The translations under genes and the position numbers were made by a program. This document shows positions 15,941 to 23,632 of a stretch of 30,176 nt of DNA, piece by piece. The notes under the pieces were generated by a model. That model saw nothing but the letters and a program-made list of their open reading frames with translations. It was not told the DNA's origin and made no database searches. Numbering within the stretch: the stretch's first letter is position 1; the number at the start of each line of letters is the position of its first letter. Origin of the DNA: Muribaculaceae bacterium (GTDB lineage Bacteria > Bacteroidota > Bacteroidia > Bacteroidales > Muribaculaceae); the NCBI GenBank assembly GCA_017545095.1, contig JAFYCU010000202.1:1-30176 (forward strand), given 5' to 3'.

Positions 15941-16609
15941 TCAATATTGCCTGGGTCCGAAGATGGCTGTGCCGATGCGCACGTGGGTGCTGCCGTGCTC
16001 CACGGCGATGGGCCAGTCGTCGCTCATGCCCATGCTCAGCGTGTCGAAGGCCGCATCATCGGCGAAAAACTCTTCGCGCACGAGGTCGAAAGTGCTCTTC
16101 ACCAGAGCGAACTCGCGGGCAATTTGGTCGCGGTCGTCGGTGAGCGACGCCATGGCCATCAAGCCACGGATGCGTACGGCAGGAAGTCCTTGCAGCTCGT
16201 TCACGGTGAGCGCACCGAGCAGTTCCTCAACCAGAAACCCGCTCTTGGCCTCCTCCTGCGCCACGTGCAGCTGAAGCAGCACATCGATGGTGCGACCGGC
16301 CTTCACGGCCTCCTTGCTGATGAGCTGCAGCAGCCGCGCCGAGTCCACACTCTGAATCATCGTGGCGTGCTGCACCACGGGGCGCACCTTGTTGGTCTGC
16401 AGGTGTCCGATGAAGTGCCACTGCACGTCGGTCGGCATCTGCGGAGCCTTCGCCGCCAGCTCCTGTGCACGGTTCTCGCCAAACAGCCGCTGACCGGCCT
16501 GGTAGGCCTCCATCAAAGCCTCCACGGGGTGGAACTTCGACACCGCCACCAGATGCACACCGGCTGGCAGCTGCGACTGGATGCGCTGAATGTTCTCGGC
16601 TATCATCAT
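15941..16609 (-). CDS. YggS-family PLP homeostasis protein
   Basis: A 222-residue single-domain TIM-barrel protein that binds pyridoxal 5'-phosphate and buffers vitamin B6 and amino-acid pools; the family has no known catalytic activity. Visible features are the PLP lysine in VAVSKFHP (about residue 25), the family motif FGENRAQEL, WHFIGHLQTNK, and the phosphate-binding end SMGMSDDWPIAVEHGSTHVRIGTAIFG. Length is normal. The ATG at 16609 overlaps the stop of the upstream DUF4494 gene (ATGA), so the two are translationally coupled. The next Met, at 16606, is an alternative start. Confidence 0.95.
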   Translation of the reverse strand: MMIAENIQRIQSQLPAGVHLVAVSKFHPVEALMEAYQAGQRLFGENRAQELAAKAPQMPTDVQWHFIGHLQTNKVRPVVQHATMIQSVDSARLLQLISKEAVKAGRTIDVLLQLHVAQEEAKSGFLVEELLGALTVNELQGLPAVRIRGLMAMASLTDDRDQIAREFALVKSTFDLVREEFFADDAAFDTLSMGMSDDWPIAVEHGSTHVRIGTAIFGPRQY

Positions 16610-17079
16610 GCTTGCTCGGCTTTCTTCGCCGCTTTGTCGGCGAGCGTCTCCGTCAGGTTGGGACCATACACGTCCATGAGCATCGTCTCGGTAATGGACG
16701 CAATCTCAAAGTCGGCCAAGCTGTCCTTCATGCCTTCCATAAACACCTCGAGGGCCTCCTTGAACTCGCTGGCCTGCACCAGCTGGAACGAGGCAGTCTT
16801 CTTCTCCACGGCCGTTTTCTCGTCGATGGTGATGAAATTGGTCTTTACCTTGTACCACCGGTCGCCGCCCTCGTGATAGAAGATGTCGCTCAGGTTCACG
16901 CGTCGCACGGCACTCACCGTGAACTCGCCCGAGATATAGGGCTGCATCTCCTCGGTGATGCGTGCCTCGGCTTCGGTAAACGACAGGGCATCGACCAGAT
17001 AAGGCTCGGTGACGGTCTTCATGGCACCCGTTTCCATCGTTTTGTCGTATTTTACTTTACATTCAAACCACTGACTCAT
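16606..17079 (-). CDS. DUF4494 protein
   Basis: A 157-residue cytoplasmic protein without signal peptide or membrane helix. The sequence (MSQWFECKVKYDK, VTEPYLVDALSFTEAEARI, PYISGEFTVSAVRR, then VEKKTASFQLVQAS) matches the DUF4494 family as I know it from Bacteroidetes. Function is not established. The stop overlaps the yggS start, and this DUF4494-YggS pairing suggests a shared physiological context. It is transcribed from the promoter at 17182-17212 with a leader of about 97 nt. Confidence 0.88.
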   Translation of the reverse strand: MSQWFECKVKYDKTMETGAMKTVTEPYLVDALSFTEAEARITEEMQPYISGEFTVSAVRRVNLSDIFYHEGGDRWYKVKTNFITIDEKTAVEKKTASFQLVQASEFKEALEVFMEGMKDSLADFEIASITETMLMDVYGPNLTETLADKAAKKAEQA

Positions 17080-17181
17080 AAGATTATAGTTTTTAGATAT
17101 TCAACATTATGCTTAGGTACCTCACAGCACACGGCGATTGTCGCAATCCAGCTCAATCACAGCCGCGCACATTTGGAACTG

Positions 17182-17212
17182 CAAAGGTAGTGCAAAGCGA
17201 GCGCAATGGCAA
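17182..17212 (-). promoter_or_regulatory. Promoter for DUF4494-yggS
   Basis: On the minus strand TTG (17212-17210), 20 bp, TACCTTTG (17189-17182). The 42 bp at 17179-17220 match the module at 1561-1602 in 39 positions, including the GCACTACCTTTGCAG block. Confidence 0.75.
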
Positions 17213-17292
17213 GAAAACGGCAAACAAAATTTATTTTGATTTGCCAGGATTTTGCCATTGCCGAGCTGCCGCCTACCGTTGGTCCAAGAACT

Positions 17293-17335
17293 GTAGGGAC
17301 GCGGCCTGCCTCGTCCACACTGCATTGCGCCATTC
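17293..17335. repeat. Dispersed palindrome with CGGCCTGCC centre, then GCATTGCGCC
   Basis: GTAGGGACG and CGTCC arms flank CGGCCTGCCT (17293-17316). TGCATTGCGCCATTC follows (17321-17335), matching the intergenic core seen at 10702 and 28423. A related palindrome is at 25547-25565. The gap 17080-17359 otherwise contains only the DUF4494 promoter. Confidence 0.5.
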
Positions 17336-17359
17336 ATCACCTGGCAACTTATTCACTTG

Positions 17360-18184
17360 TTATTCCCTGCATCCCGACAACGCCGCGCCCAAGGCAGTGC
17401 AGTACTGCGCATGTTCGGGGATATGGAATCGCACACCATACAAGTCTTCCATCATCGGGAACACCTCGCGGCACTCAGGCAGACGCGTGAGGTTGCCAAT
17501 CAGCACGAAGTCCTTGATACCACCGGCCGACTGCGACAGCACAGCACACGACCCAATGGTCTCCAGCACCATGCATATCAACCCCTTGGCTATGTCGCAC
17601 GCTTCCACTCCACCCTGACGAACCTTGCCAAAGAGCGATGCCGTGGCATGCAGCGGCAGTCCCTCGAGATGGGTGGCGCAGATGTCCTTGATGAGCAGGT
17701 TTACCCGCTCAACGTCGCCCCGTGCCGCCAGTTCCACCACACGGCGCACATCGCTCGTGCCCAGCAACAGCTGCGACAGCCCCTGCAACGTGCCGCCGCC
17801 CACGCCCAGACCACCAATGTGCGCTATCGTGTCGCCATCCACACGCACCAGCGTGGTGCCTGTGCCCATCGACACCACCACCAGCCGTTCCAAGCCGCTG
17901 TCGTGGCGGGCACCCAAGCCATCGGCCTCAAACTCATCGGCTTGCGCTGTGGGTAGGCCGTATATCGGGGTTTCCACGCCAGCACTGCCCACGCCCGTGA
18001 GCATCACCTGGTCGATGTCGGTCAAGGCGATGTTATTATCATAAACATACTTGCCGAAAGCCCCAAACAACGAGGTCACAGGGTCGGCAGCGGTGACCAT
18101 GAGCGGCGACAGCAACACACCATCGCGCAGACCCACAATCTTGGTCGTGCTGCCACCAACATCTATTCCTATAATATGTGCCAT
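17360..18184 (-). CDS. coaW: Type II pantothenate kinase
   Basis: A 274-residue cytoplasmic kinase that phosphorylates pantothenate, the first step of CoA synthesis. It has the ASKHA-fold signatures of the Fumble/CoaW family: phosphate loop IGIDVGGSTTK (residues 5-15), VSMGTGTTLVRVDG (about 110), GGGTLQGLSQLLLG (about 132), and a C-terminal IGNLTRLP...GAALSG. Length is normal for CoaW (about 265-280). It has its own promoter at 18211-18241, divergent from the LysM gene, and no close downstream partner. Confidence 0.93.
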   Translation of the reverse strand: MAHIIGIDVGGSTTKIVGLRDGVLLSPLMVTAADPVTSLFGAFGKYVYDNNIALTDIDQVMLTGVGSAGVETPIYGLPTAQADEFEADGLGARHDSGLERLVVVSMGTGTTLVRVDGDTIAHIGGLGVGGGTLQGLSQLLLGTSDVRRVVELAARGDVERVNLLIKDICATHLEGLPLHATASLFGKVRQGGVEACDIAKGLICMVLETIGSCAVLSQSAGGIKDFVLIGNLTRLPECREVFPMMEDLYGVRFHIPEHAQYCTALGAALSGCRE

Positions 18185-18210
18185 AATGCCATGTTTTTAA
18201 ATCAATGCTG

Positions 18211-18241
18211 CAAAGGTAGATAAAATTCGGCGCATCTGCAA
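18211..18241 (-). promoter_or_regulatory. Promoter for coaW
   Basis: On the minus strand TTG (18241-18239), 20 bp, TACCTTTG (18218-18211). CTACCTTTGCAG is shared with the 1592 and 17189 promoters. The leader is about 20 nt. Confidence 0.75.
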
Positions 18242-18322
18242 AATGAAACTGCGAATGAAGCCTCGAATAACGGCAGCGCGTATTTTCCGACCAAGAGTGG
18301 TGGTGGTGTCAATATTTTTTTA

Positions 18323-18330
18323 TACTTTTG
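18323..18330 (+). promoter_or_regulatory. -7 box for the LysM-barrel operon
   Basis: TACTTTTG fits TAnnTTTG and lies 68 bp before the ATG at 18399. The -33 position reads GTG, not TTG, so this is a weaker match. Confidence 0.5.
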
Positions 18331-18398
18331 CAGACTGCATTGCTTAGTGCGCTTGGCTGCGTATTAAAGCAATACTTGAAGTTTATACACTCAAACAA

Positions 18399-20216
18399 AT
18401 GAAGATGAACCTTTCACGAATCACATGCTGCTCGTTGCTGGCACTGATTGGAACGCTGGCTGCTCATGCACAAGTGGGCATGACCATCAAGCAATTTGCC
18501 GGAGAGCAATACTACACCTACGAAATCAAGAACAAGGAAACGCTCTACGGCATTGCCCACAAGGTGGAGCTTCCCGAGGAACTACTGCTCACCTACAACC
18601 CGTGGGCCAGCGGCAAGCTGGAGAAGAAACAGCTGCTACTGGTGCCCGTGGCCGCCGTGGGACAGAGCTACCAACCCGAGGTGCCCGACGTGTTTGATGT
18701 CTCGGCCACGCAACCGGCGGTGAGCCACACGCTGCAAGCCGGCGAGAACGTGTGCACCGTGGCCAAGACCTACAACGCCTCGGTGGAGGGCATCCTCGCC
18801 AGCAACCCCGCCTTGGCCCCGTCGGCCTACCAGCCCGGTGAGGTCCTGCGTGTGGTGCCCGGCTCGGCCATGCCGTTCTCCTACGACAAAACCACGACCG
18901 TGTTCCAAGCCTACAAGGTGGAGAAGGGCGACACCTACGCCTCGCTGGCGCATCGCTGCAACGTGAGCATGGCCGACCTGCTCACCATCAACCCCAACAC
19001 CAAAAAGCCTAAGAAAGGCAAGATGATGGTGCTGCCCGAGGCACGCGTGGAACGCCGCACCGGCACCATGGCCACCGTGAGCCAGGCCGACCTCGAGGCC
19101 TACTACCTGCCCCGGCTCGACGCCCTCTACGAGAAAATGCTCGCCGAGCGCATGAACAAGGACATCAACATCGGCATCATCCTGCCCTTCCAGCTGCACA
19201 AGAGCGCACCGCCCAAGCAGGCTTACCTCTACACCGACTTCTACAAGGGCTTCCTGATCGCCCTCGACAGCCTCAAGCACGACACCAACCGCAAAGTGAA
19301 CGTGAAGGTGTATGACACCCAGCACAACCTGAACGTGACCGACAGTCTGCTCCTGCGACCCGAAATGCGCACCCTCGACGTGATCATCGCCCCCAGCGAG
19401 CCCAAACAGCTCGAGCGCATCAACAACTTCGGCAAACAAAACGGCATCGACGTGCTCAACTGCTTCACCACTAAGAACGACGACCACGCCCACAACCCCT
19501 ACGTCTATCAGGTGAACACCCCCACCAAGAACTTCACCGAGAACGTGCTGCGCTGGTTCGACAAGGCTTTTGACGGACACGAGGTGATCTTCCTCGACGA
19601 CCCCGACGCCGAAGACAAGGACATCTTTGCCGACATCAAAGCGCACATCCAGGCCAAAGGGCAGCCCAGCACCACCCTGACGGTGACCGGCGACCTGAGC
19701 TACGACCGCGTGTCGCGTGTGATGAACCCCGGCACCAGCTATGTGTTCATCCCCTCGTCGAGCAGCAAAAACGTGCTCAAGAAGGTGATGCGCGCCCTCA
19801 AGCAGGCCAAGAGCGAACGCTTCGACTGCGACATGGCCCTCGTCGGCTATCCCGAATATGTGCTCTACCTCAAGGACTATCAAGACGACCTGCAGACGGT
19901 CGACACGTATATGTTCTCGCGATTCTTCAATGCCAAGGGCTACCGCACGCGCGACTTCGACGCGCTCTACAAGCGGTGGTTTGGCGGCGAAACGCTCGTG
20001 TCCTACCCCAACATGGGTCTGCTGGGCTACGACACCGCCATGTTCATCGTGAAAACGCTCAACAGCACCGGCATGCTGGCCAGCCCCGACACGCACAAGG
20101 GCATCCAGACCCCCTTCCGCTTTGAGCGCGAGAGCAGCGAGGGCGGCTATGTGAACCAGGCCATCGACATCGTGCACTTCACGCCGTCGCACACCATCAT
20201 CACCGAAGTGAAATGA
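18399..20216 (+). CDS. LysM-repeat protein with periplasmic-binding-like domain
   Basis: A 605-residue exported protein. After the signal peptide (about 1-25, ending AHAQ) are three LysM modules (about 38-85, 109-155 and 172-215; e.g. YEIKNKETLYGIAHK and YKVEKGDTYASLAHRC) that bind peptidoglycan. A type 1 periplasmic-binding-like fold follows (about 250-600: NIGIILPFQL, YTDFYKGFLIALDSL, VIIAPSEPKQL, TYVFIPSS-like SYVFIPSSSS). The fold is shared with ABC-transporter binding proteins and LpoA-type regulators, but no transporter genes adjoin. A cell-wall-anchored sensor or envelope assembly factor is inferred. The stop overlaps the barrel gene (ATGA). Confidence 0.88.
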   Translation: MKMNLSRITCCSLLALIGTLAAHAQVGMTIKQFAGEQYYTYEIKNKETLYGIAHKVELPEELLLTYNPWASGKLEKKQLLLVPVAAVGQSYQPEVPDVFDVSATQPAVSHTLQAGENVCTVAKTYNASVEGILASNPALAPSAYQPGEVLRVVPGSAMPFSYDKTTTVFQAYKVEKGDTYASLAHRCNVSMADLLTINPNTKKPKKGKMMVLPEARVERRTGTMATVSQADLEAYYLPRLDALYEKMLAERMNKDINIGIILPFQLHKSAPPKQAYLYTDFYKGFLIALDSLKHDTNRKVNVKVYDTQHNLNVTDSLLLRPEMRTLDVIIAPSEPKQLERINNFGKQNGIDVLNCFTTKNDDHAHNPYVYQVNTPTKNFTENVLRWFDKAFDGHEVIFLDDPDAEDKDIFADIKAHIQAKGQPSTTLTVTGDLSYDRVSRVMNPGTSYVFIPSSSSKNVLKKVMRALKQAKSERFDCDMALVGYPEYVLYLKDYQDDLQTVDTYMFSRFFNAKGYRTRDFDALYKRWFGGETLVSYPNMGLLGYDTAMFIVKTLNSTGMLASPDTHKGIQTPFRFERESSEGGYVNQAIDIVHFTPSHTIITEVK

Positions 20217-20899
20217 CCGTCACCCGCCGCTGCCGCTCACTGCTTGTGCTGGCTGTCGCCGCATGCACAGCCCTGGCACAGACGCACTACGAGGGTCACT
20301 TCTCGATGGGTGGCAAAGCCGGCTTTGTGCTCTCGCGCATGCAGTTCAACCCCACCGTGCCGCAGACTTTTCTGCCTGGCTGCACGTTCGGGGCCACGTT
20401 CCGATATGTGGAGGAAAACCACTTCGCCTTGATGGCCGAGCTGAATGTGGAGCAGCGCGGATGGAAGGAGGACTTCGAGGGACTTGACTTTGCCTACACC
20501 CGCCGACTCACCTATGTGCAGCTACCATTGCTCACACACATCTATTTCGGCAGCAACCGCGTGCACGGCTTCTTCAACGCCGGTCCGGAGCTGGGTGTGA
20601 TGATTGGCTCATCCACCAGTTCCAATTTCGACTATGCCGATGCCGCCACGGTGGCTGGCTTCGCCAGCGCCAACCGCAGCATCGAGCAATTCACGCTGCC
20701 AGTGCACAACCGCTTCGACTACGGACTCACAGCCGGCGTGGGTCTCGAGGTGTTCTCGCGCCAACGCAGCTCGTTCACCCTCGAAGGCCGTTTCTACTAT
20801 GGCCTGGCCGATGTGCTCAGAAACCACAAGAAAGATGCCTTCTCCAGTTCCTCGGGCATGACCATCATGGTCACCCTGGGCTATATGTACAGGCTATAG
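20213..20899 (+). CDS. PorT-like outer-membrane beta-barrel protein
   Basis: A 228-residue exported protein with a signal peptide (about 1-22, ending ALAQ) and alternating amphipathic strands typical of a small eight-stranded outer-membrane barrel (GHFSMGGKAGFVLSRMQF, HFALMAELNVEQRGW, FTLEGRFYYGLADVL). The last strand, MTIMVTLGYMYRL, is followed directly by the stop, as expected for BAM recognition. It fits the OMP_b-brl_2/PorT-like family. Its ATG overlaps the stop of the LysM gene, so the two are translationally coupled. A link between peptidoglycan-bound partner and outer-membrane barrel is inferred. PorT proper serves type IX secretion, but I cannot equate this gene with it. Confidence 0.85.
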   Translation: MTVTRRCRSLLVLAVAACTALAQTHYEGHFSMGGKAGFVLSRMQFNPTVPQTFLPGCTFGATFRYVEENHFALMAELNVEQRGWKEDFEGLDFAYTRRLTYVQLPLLTHIYFGSNRVHGFFNAGPELGVMIGSSTSSNFDYADAATVAGFASANRSIEQFTLPVHNRFDYGLTAGVGLEVFSRQRSSFTLEGRFYYGLADVLRNHKKDAFSSSSGMTIMVTLGYMYRL

Positions 20900-20962
20900 C
20901 TCAGAAACCGAGACACTAGATGAGAGATAGGCCAGTGGGACTTGTGAGACTAGTGAGACCTG

Positions 20963-22033
20963 TCACGAATGCAGGATTTTATAGATCAGTTCCCGCAACA
21001 GGGCATAGGAGTCTTGCCTCGAGCCGATGCCCTTGCTCTTCACATCGCACTCGCGCACATATCGGATGATGTTCACCACCCCCTGCTTGGAGTAGCTGCG
21101 TGAGGCCTCGACGAATTTCTTCATCCGATACGGCGATGCCTTGCCGGTGGCTTCCATCAGTGCCGCCTGCGACTGGTCGCGGTTGGTTTGCACGATGAGC
21201 ACATTCGAGAAAAAGCCAAACAGCATCGCCAACGTGGGCTGCACGGGATTGTTCTTAGGATTCTTCTCGTAGTAATCAATGATGCGGTAGGCCTTGGCCG
21301 CATTGTGCGAAATCAAGGCATCTTCAAGCTCAAAGTTGTTATAGTCCTTGCTGATGCCCACGTTACGCTCAATCAGTTCGGGCGTGATGGCATGTGTGTC
21401 GCCCACGAGGATGCTCAACTTGTCGAGCTCGCCAAACAGTCGTGCCAGGTCGTTGCCGATGAAGTCGGCGAGCATCACCACCGACTTGGTGTCGATGTTG
21501 CAACCCATCGAGGTGGCATAGTTGGCTATCAACGCCCGCAGGTCGCGGTCGTACCTCACCTTGGGCGAGTCCATCACCACCCCGGGCATGGCTCCCCCCT
21601 CGTGTGACTTCTTCAGCTCATCGGTAAACGCCTTCGCCTTGATGGCCCCGCCCTTATGGCAAATCACGAGCACGGTGCTCATGAGCGGGTTGGCGGCATA
21701 AGCCTCGAAGAGGTCCAGGTCGTCTTTGTGCCCGCCGCCGGGCTGCTTGGCCACCAACTGTGCCTCGCGCAGCACCACCACGCGGCGCGGCGCAAAGGCC
21801 GGGAACTGCTTGCAGGTGGCAATCACCTCGCGCACATCGGCGCTGTCGCCGTAATACACCGTGAGGTTGAAGTCGCGTTCATCCTCGCTCAACGCCCGCT
21901 CCACAATCAGGTTGCTCAAGGCATCGATGTAGTATGGCTCCTCGCCATGAAGCACATAGATGGGGCGGAATTTGCCGCCGTTCACCTCGTTGCGGAGGCT
22001 CGTATAGGTCACCGTAGTTTTTTTCTCGGCCAT
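20963..22033 (-). CDS. holA: DNA polymerase III subunit delta
   Basis: A 356-residue clamp-loader subunit that opens the beta sliding clamp during replication. Visible landmarks are IYVLHGEEPYYID (about 25-37) in the N-terminal domain, RRVVVLREAQLV (about 83), VMLADFIGNDLARLFGELDKLSI (about 185-207), and a helical C-terminal domain ending ALLRELIYKILHS. Walker motifs are absent, as in all delta subunits. Length is normal for Bacteroidetes HolA (about 340-360). It is divergent from the HsdR-N-like gene with only 57 bp between the start codons, so the promoters must be interleaved. Confidence 0.93.
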   Translation of the reverse strand: MAEKKTTVTYTSLRNEVNGGKFRPIYVLHGEEPYYIDALSNLIVERALSEDERDFNLTVYYGDSADVREVIATCKQFPAFAPRRVVVLREAQLVAKQPGGGHKDDLDLFEAYAANPLMSTVLVICHKGGAIKAKAFTDELKKSHEGGAMPGVVMDSPKVRYDRDLRALIANYATSMGCNIDTKSVVMLADFIGNDLARLFGELDKLSILVGDTHAITPELIERNVGISKDYNNFELEDALISHNAAKAYRIIDYYEKNPKNNPVQPTLAMLFGFFSNVLIVQTNRDQSQAALMEATGKASPYRMKKFVEASRSYSKQGVVNIIRYVRECDVKSKGIGSRQDSYALLRELIYKILHS

Positions 22034-22061
22034 AGTTTGCGCTTGTGTCGTTTTTATTTAC

Positions 22062-22082
22062 TAATTTCGCAGTGCAAAATTA
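22062..22082. promoter_or_regulatory. Overlapping divergent promoters for holA and the HsdR-N gene
   Basis: For holA, TAATTTTG lies on the minus strand at 22082-22075. For the plus-strand gene, TAATTTCG at 22062-22069 is a near-match with TTTG about 22 bp upstream (22036-22039). The two -7 boxes are 5 bp apart, so RNA polymerase binding would be mutually exclusive. Confidence 0.45.
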
Positions 22083-22090
22083 ATAAAATA

Positions 22091-22570
22091 ATGCGACTTA
22101 ACCTGCCAGAATATGCATTTAGCGTGAAAAAAAACGAAGAAGGTCAGCTGCAGATTTTCGACAGCCTGCGCAAACGCTATGTGTCGCTCACGCCCGAGGA
22201 GTGGGTGCGGCAGCATTTTGTACGCTATCTCATCACCGAGCGACACTACCCTCAGGCGCTGATGGGCAACGAGGTGTCGCTCACGCAGAACGGCATCAAG
22301 CGTAGGTGCGACACCCTGGTGGCCGACTCGCTGGGTCAGCCCCTTGTCATCATCGAGTACAAAGCCCCCAGCGTGCCCGTCACGCAGGCCACCTTCGACC
22401 AGGTGGTGCGCTACAATATGGTGTTCCATGCCCAATATCTGATGGTGAGCAACGGCATGAGCCACTACTGCTGCCGCATCGACTATGCCACCAACACCTA
22501 TGCCTTTCTGCCGCAAATTCCCGACTACAGCGAAATCAACAGTAACACGGAAACAAGCCAAAAACATTAA
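22091..22570 (+). CDS. Stand-alone HsdR N-terminal-like nuclease domain protein
   Basis: A 159-residue cytoplasmic protein resembling the N-terminal restriction-endonuclease-like domain of type I R subunits (HSDR_N_2). The PD-(D/E)XK residues can be traced: Asp in KRRCDTLVAD (about 75), Glu and Lys in VIIEYKAP (about 91-93), and Gln/Arg in FDQVVRYN. There is no helicase motor and no hsdM or hsdS nearby, so this is not a type I restriction system. It is probably a housekeeping nuclease-fold protein of unknown role. The start is the ATG at 22091; translation further upstream would run through the promoter. Confidence 0.82.
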   Translation: MRLNLPEYAFSVKKNEEGQLQIFDSLRKRYVSLTPEEWVRQHFVRYLITERHYPQALMGNEVSLTQNGIKRRCDTLVADSLGQPLVIIEYKAPSVPVTQATFDQVVRYNMVFHAQYLMVSNGMSHYCCRIDYATNTYAFLPQIPDYSEINSNTETSQKH

Positions 22571-22584
22571 AGAACGTTAAATAT

Positions 22585-22615
22585 TTGGCCATATCAAATA
22601 AAGGCAGTAATTTTG
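22585..22615 (+). promoter_or_regulatory. Promoter for tRNA-Arg
   Basis: TTG (22585-22587), 20 bp, TAATTTTG (22608-22615), ending 21 bp before the first base of the tRNA. Confidence 0.85.
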
Positions 22616-22636
22616 CACCCGCAATCGAGAAGCAAT

Positions 22637-22710
22637 GGCTCCTTAGCTCAATTGAATAGAGCGTTTGACTACGGATCAAAAGGTTACAGGTTTGAGTCCT
22701 GTAGGAGTCA
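22637..22710 (+). tRNA. tRNA-Arg (anticodon ACG)
   Basis: The 74-nt cloverleaf is complete. Acceptor GGCTCCT pairs with AGGAGTC (one G-U), with A as discriminator. The D stem is GCTC/GAGC. The anticodon stem TTTGA/TCAAA has loop CTACGGA, giving ACG. The T stem ACAGG/CCTGT has loop TTTGAGT. CCA is not encoded. ACG is read as ICG after deamination and decodes CGU/CGC/CGA. Confidence 0.97.
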
Positions 22711-22713
22711 CGA

Positions 22714-22747
22714 AACGAGGGAATCCATCAGGGTTCCCTCGTTTTTT
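22714..22747 (+). terminator. Rho-independent terminator after tRNA-Arg
   Basis: AACGAGGGAA (22714-22723) pairs perfectly with TTCCCTCGTT (22734-22743) around a 10-nt loop, and the T run continues after the stem. It begins 4 bp after the tRNA. Confidence 0.92.
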
Positions 22748-22823
22748 ATTGGCTCTATAACGAATCGTATGGGTAGGCGTAGTTATAGTCTAAAACACCC
22801 ATACCACACGTTGCAGAGCCGTT

Positions 22824-23429
22824 TTATTTCACGCCCTGCAACCGCACTTTGCCGGCAACCACACTGTCGAGAAACTGTGCCACCTGCCGCACATTGGCCG
22901 ACTCGTCGAGCAGCAAGATCTTCTCATCGGGATAGATGATAAACGTGTAGGTGCGCGTGACCTGATGGCCTTCGTTGCCCAAGGCTCGGCACTTGTGCTC
23001 GACGAGCAGACCAAGAAACTCGGCTTCCTGCGACCGGATTGCCTTCACACGCTCCACAATCACGCCCATGTTGGGTTCAATCTCGGTTTCGAGCACACGC
23101 CGGGCCACCTCGTCGTGCTTGTTGTCCACGAGCCAGTTGTAATTTTCGACGCTTCGGCGCAGCTGGCGCGCCGAAATGTACACCGCCTTGTCGAACAGTT
23201 CGGCTTGCGACGACAGCGGCAAGAAACGCGTCTGCAACGGCTGATAGCTTTCGGGATGTTCCAAATGGTCGTCCATGAACTGTTTCAGACGCGCATCGAT
23301 GGTCTTTTCCATCTGGTGCTGAAGCCGATCGCGCAGGTGCTCTTTCAGCTTTTCTTTACTCTCCTTCACATTGCATGCCACAGCAAGTGCCACCAGCAGC
23401 AACAACACGATGAATCGTATCTGTTTCAT
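22824..23429 (-). CDS. Lipoprotein of unknown function
   Basis: A 201-residue protein with a lipoprotein signal: hydrophobic residues 5-18 and lipobox AVAC (Cys19) followed by NVKES. The mature part is highly charged and mostly helical (KEKLKEHLRDRLQHQMEKTIDARLKQFMDDH, probably coiled coil at about 24-55). It ends with a beta-rich section, TRTYTFIIYPDEKILLLDE (about 157-175). I do not recognise a family. Downstream of its stop lies the tRNA terminator region in convergent orientation. It has a strong promoter at 23454-23484 and is probably monocistronic. Confidence 0.75.
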   Translation of the reverse strand: MKQIRFIVLLLLVALAVACNVKESKEKLKEHLRDRLQHQMEKTIDARLKQFMDDHLEHPESYQPLQTRFLPLSSQAELFDKAVYISARQLRRSVENYNWLVDNKHDEVARRVLETEIEPNMGVIVERVKAIRSQEAEFLGLLVEHKCRALGNEGHQVTRTYTFIIYPDEKILLLDESANVRQVAQFLDSVVAGKVRLQGVK

Positions 23430-23453
23430 CTTTCAAATGTATTTTTCCAGCCG

Positions 23454-23484
23454 CAAAATTACGCATTATCGCCCAATAAGCCAA
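23454..23484 (-). promoter_or_regulatory. Promoter for the lipoprotein gene
   Basis: On the minus strand TTG (23484-23482), 20 bp, TAATTTTG (23461-23454), 24 bp upstream of the start codon. Confidence 0.75.
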
Positions 23485-23546
23485 ACGAGCCTCAAGCCAA
23501 ACCATTTTTTTAGGCCCGCAAAGATGGCCAACAGCGAAAAAAAACG

Positions 23547-23554
23547 TAAATTTG
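23547..23554 (+). promoter_or_regulatory. -7 box for the purF-like gene
   Basis: TAAATTTG fits TAnnTTTG; the -33 position lacks a clear TTG. A transcript from about 23561 gives a leader of about 70 nt to the GTG at 23633. Confidence 0.5.
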
Positions 23555-23632
23555 CAGTCTCGAACGATGCGGGCCATGGTTCCGCGCCGCTCGACCAACA
23601 TTCATCACAACCGCCAATTTCAGTTTACTCAC

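Noticed and set aside
18636..20192. Long minus-strand reading frame opposite the LysM gene
   Set aside because: Composition is dominated by Val, Gly, His and Glu, without signal or domain; it is a shadow of the real gene.
22091..22570. Type I restriction-modification system
   Set aside because: Only the HsdR N-terminal-like domain is present; helicase, methylase and specificity genes are absent.
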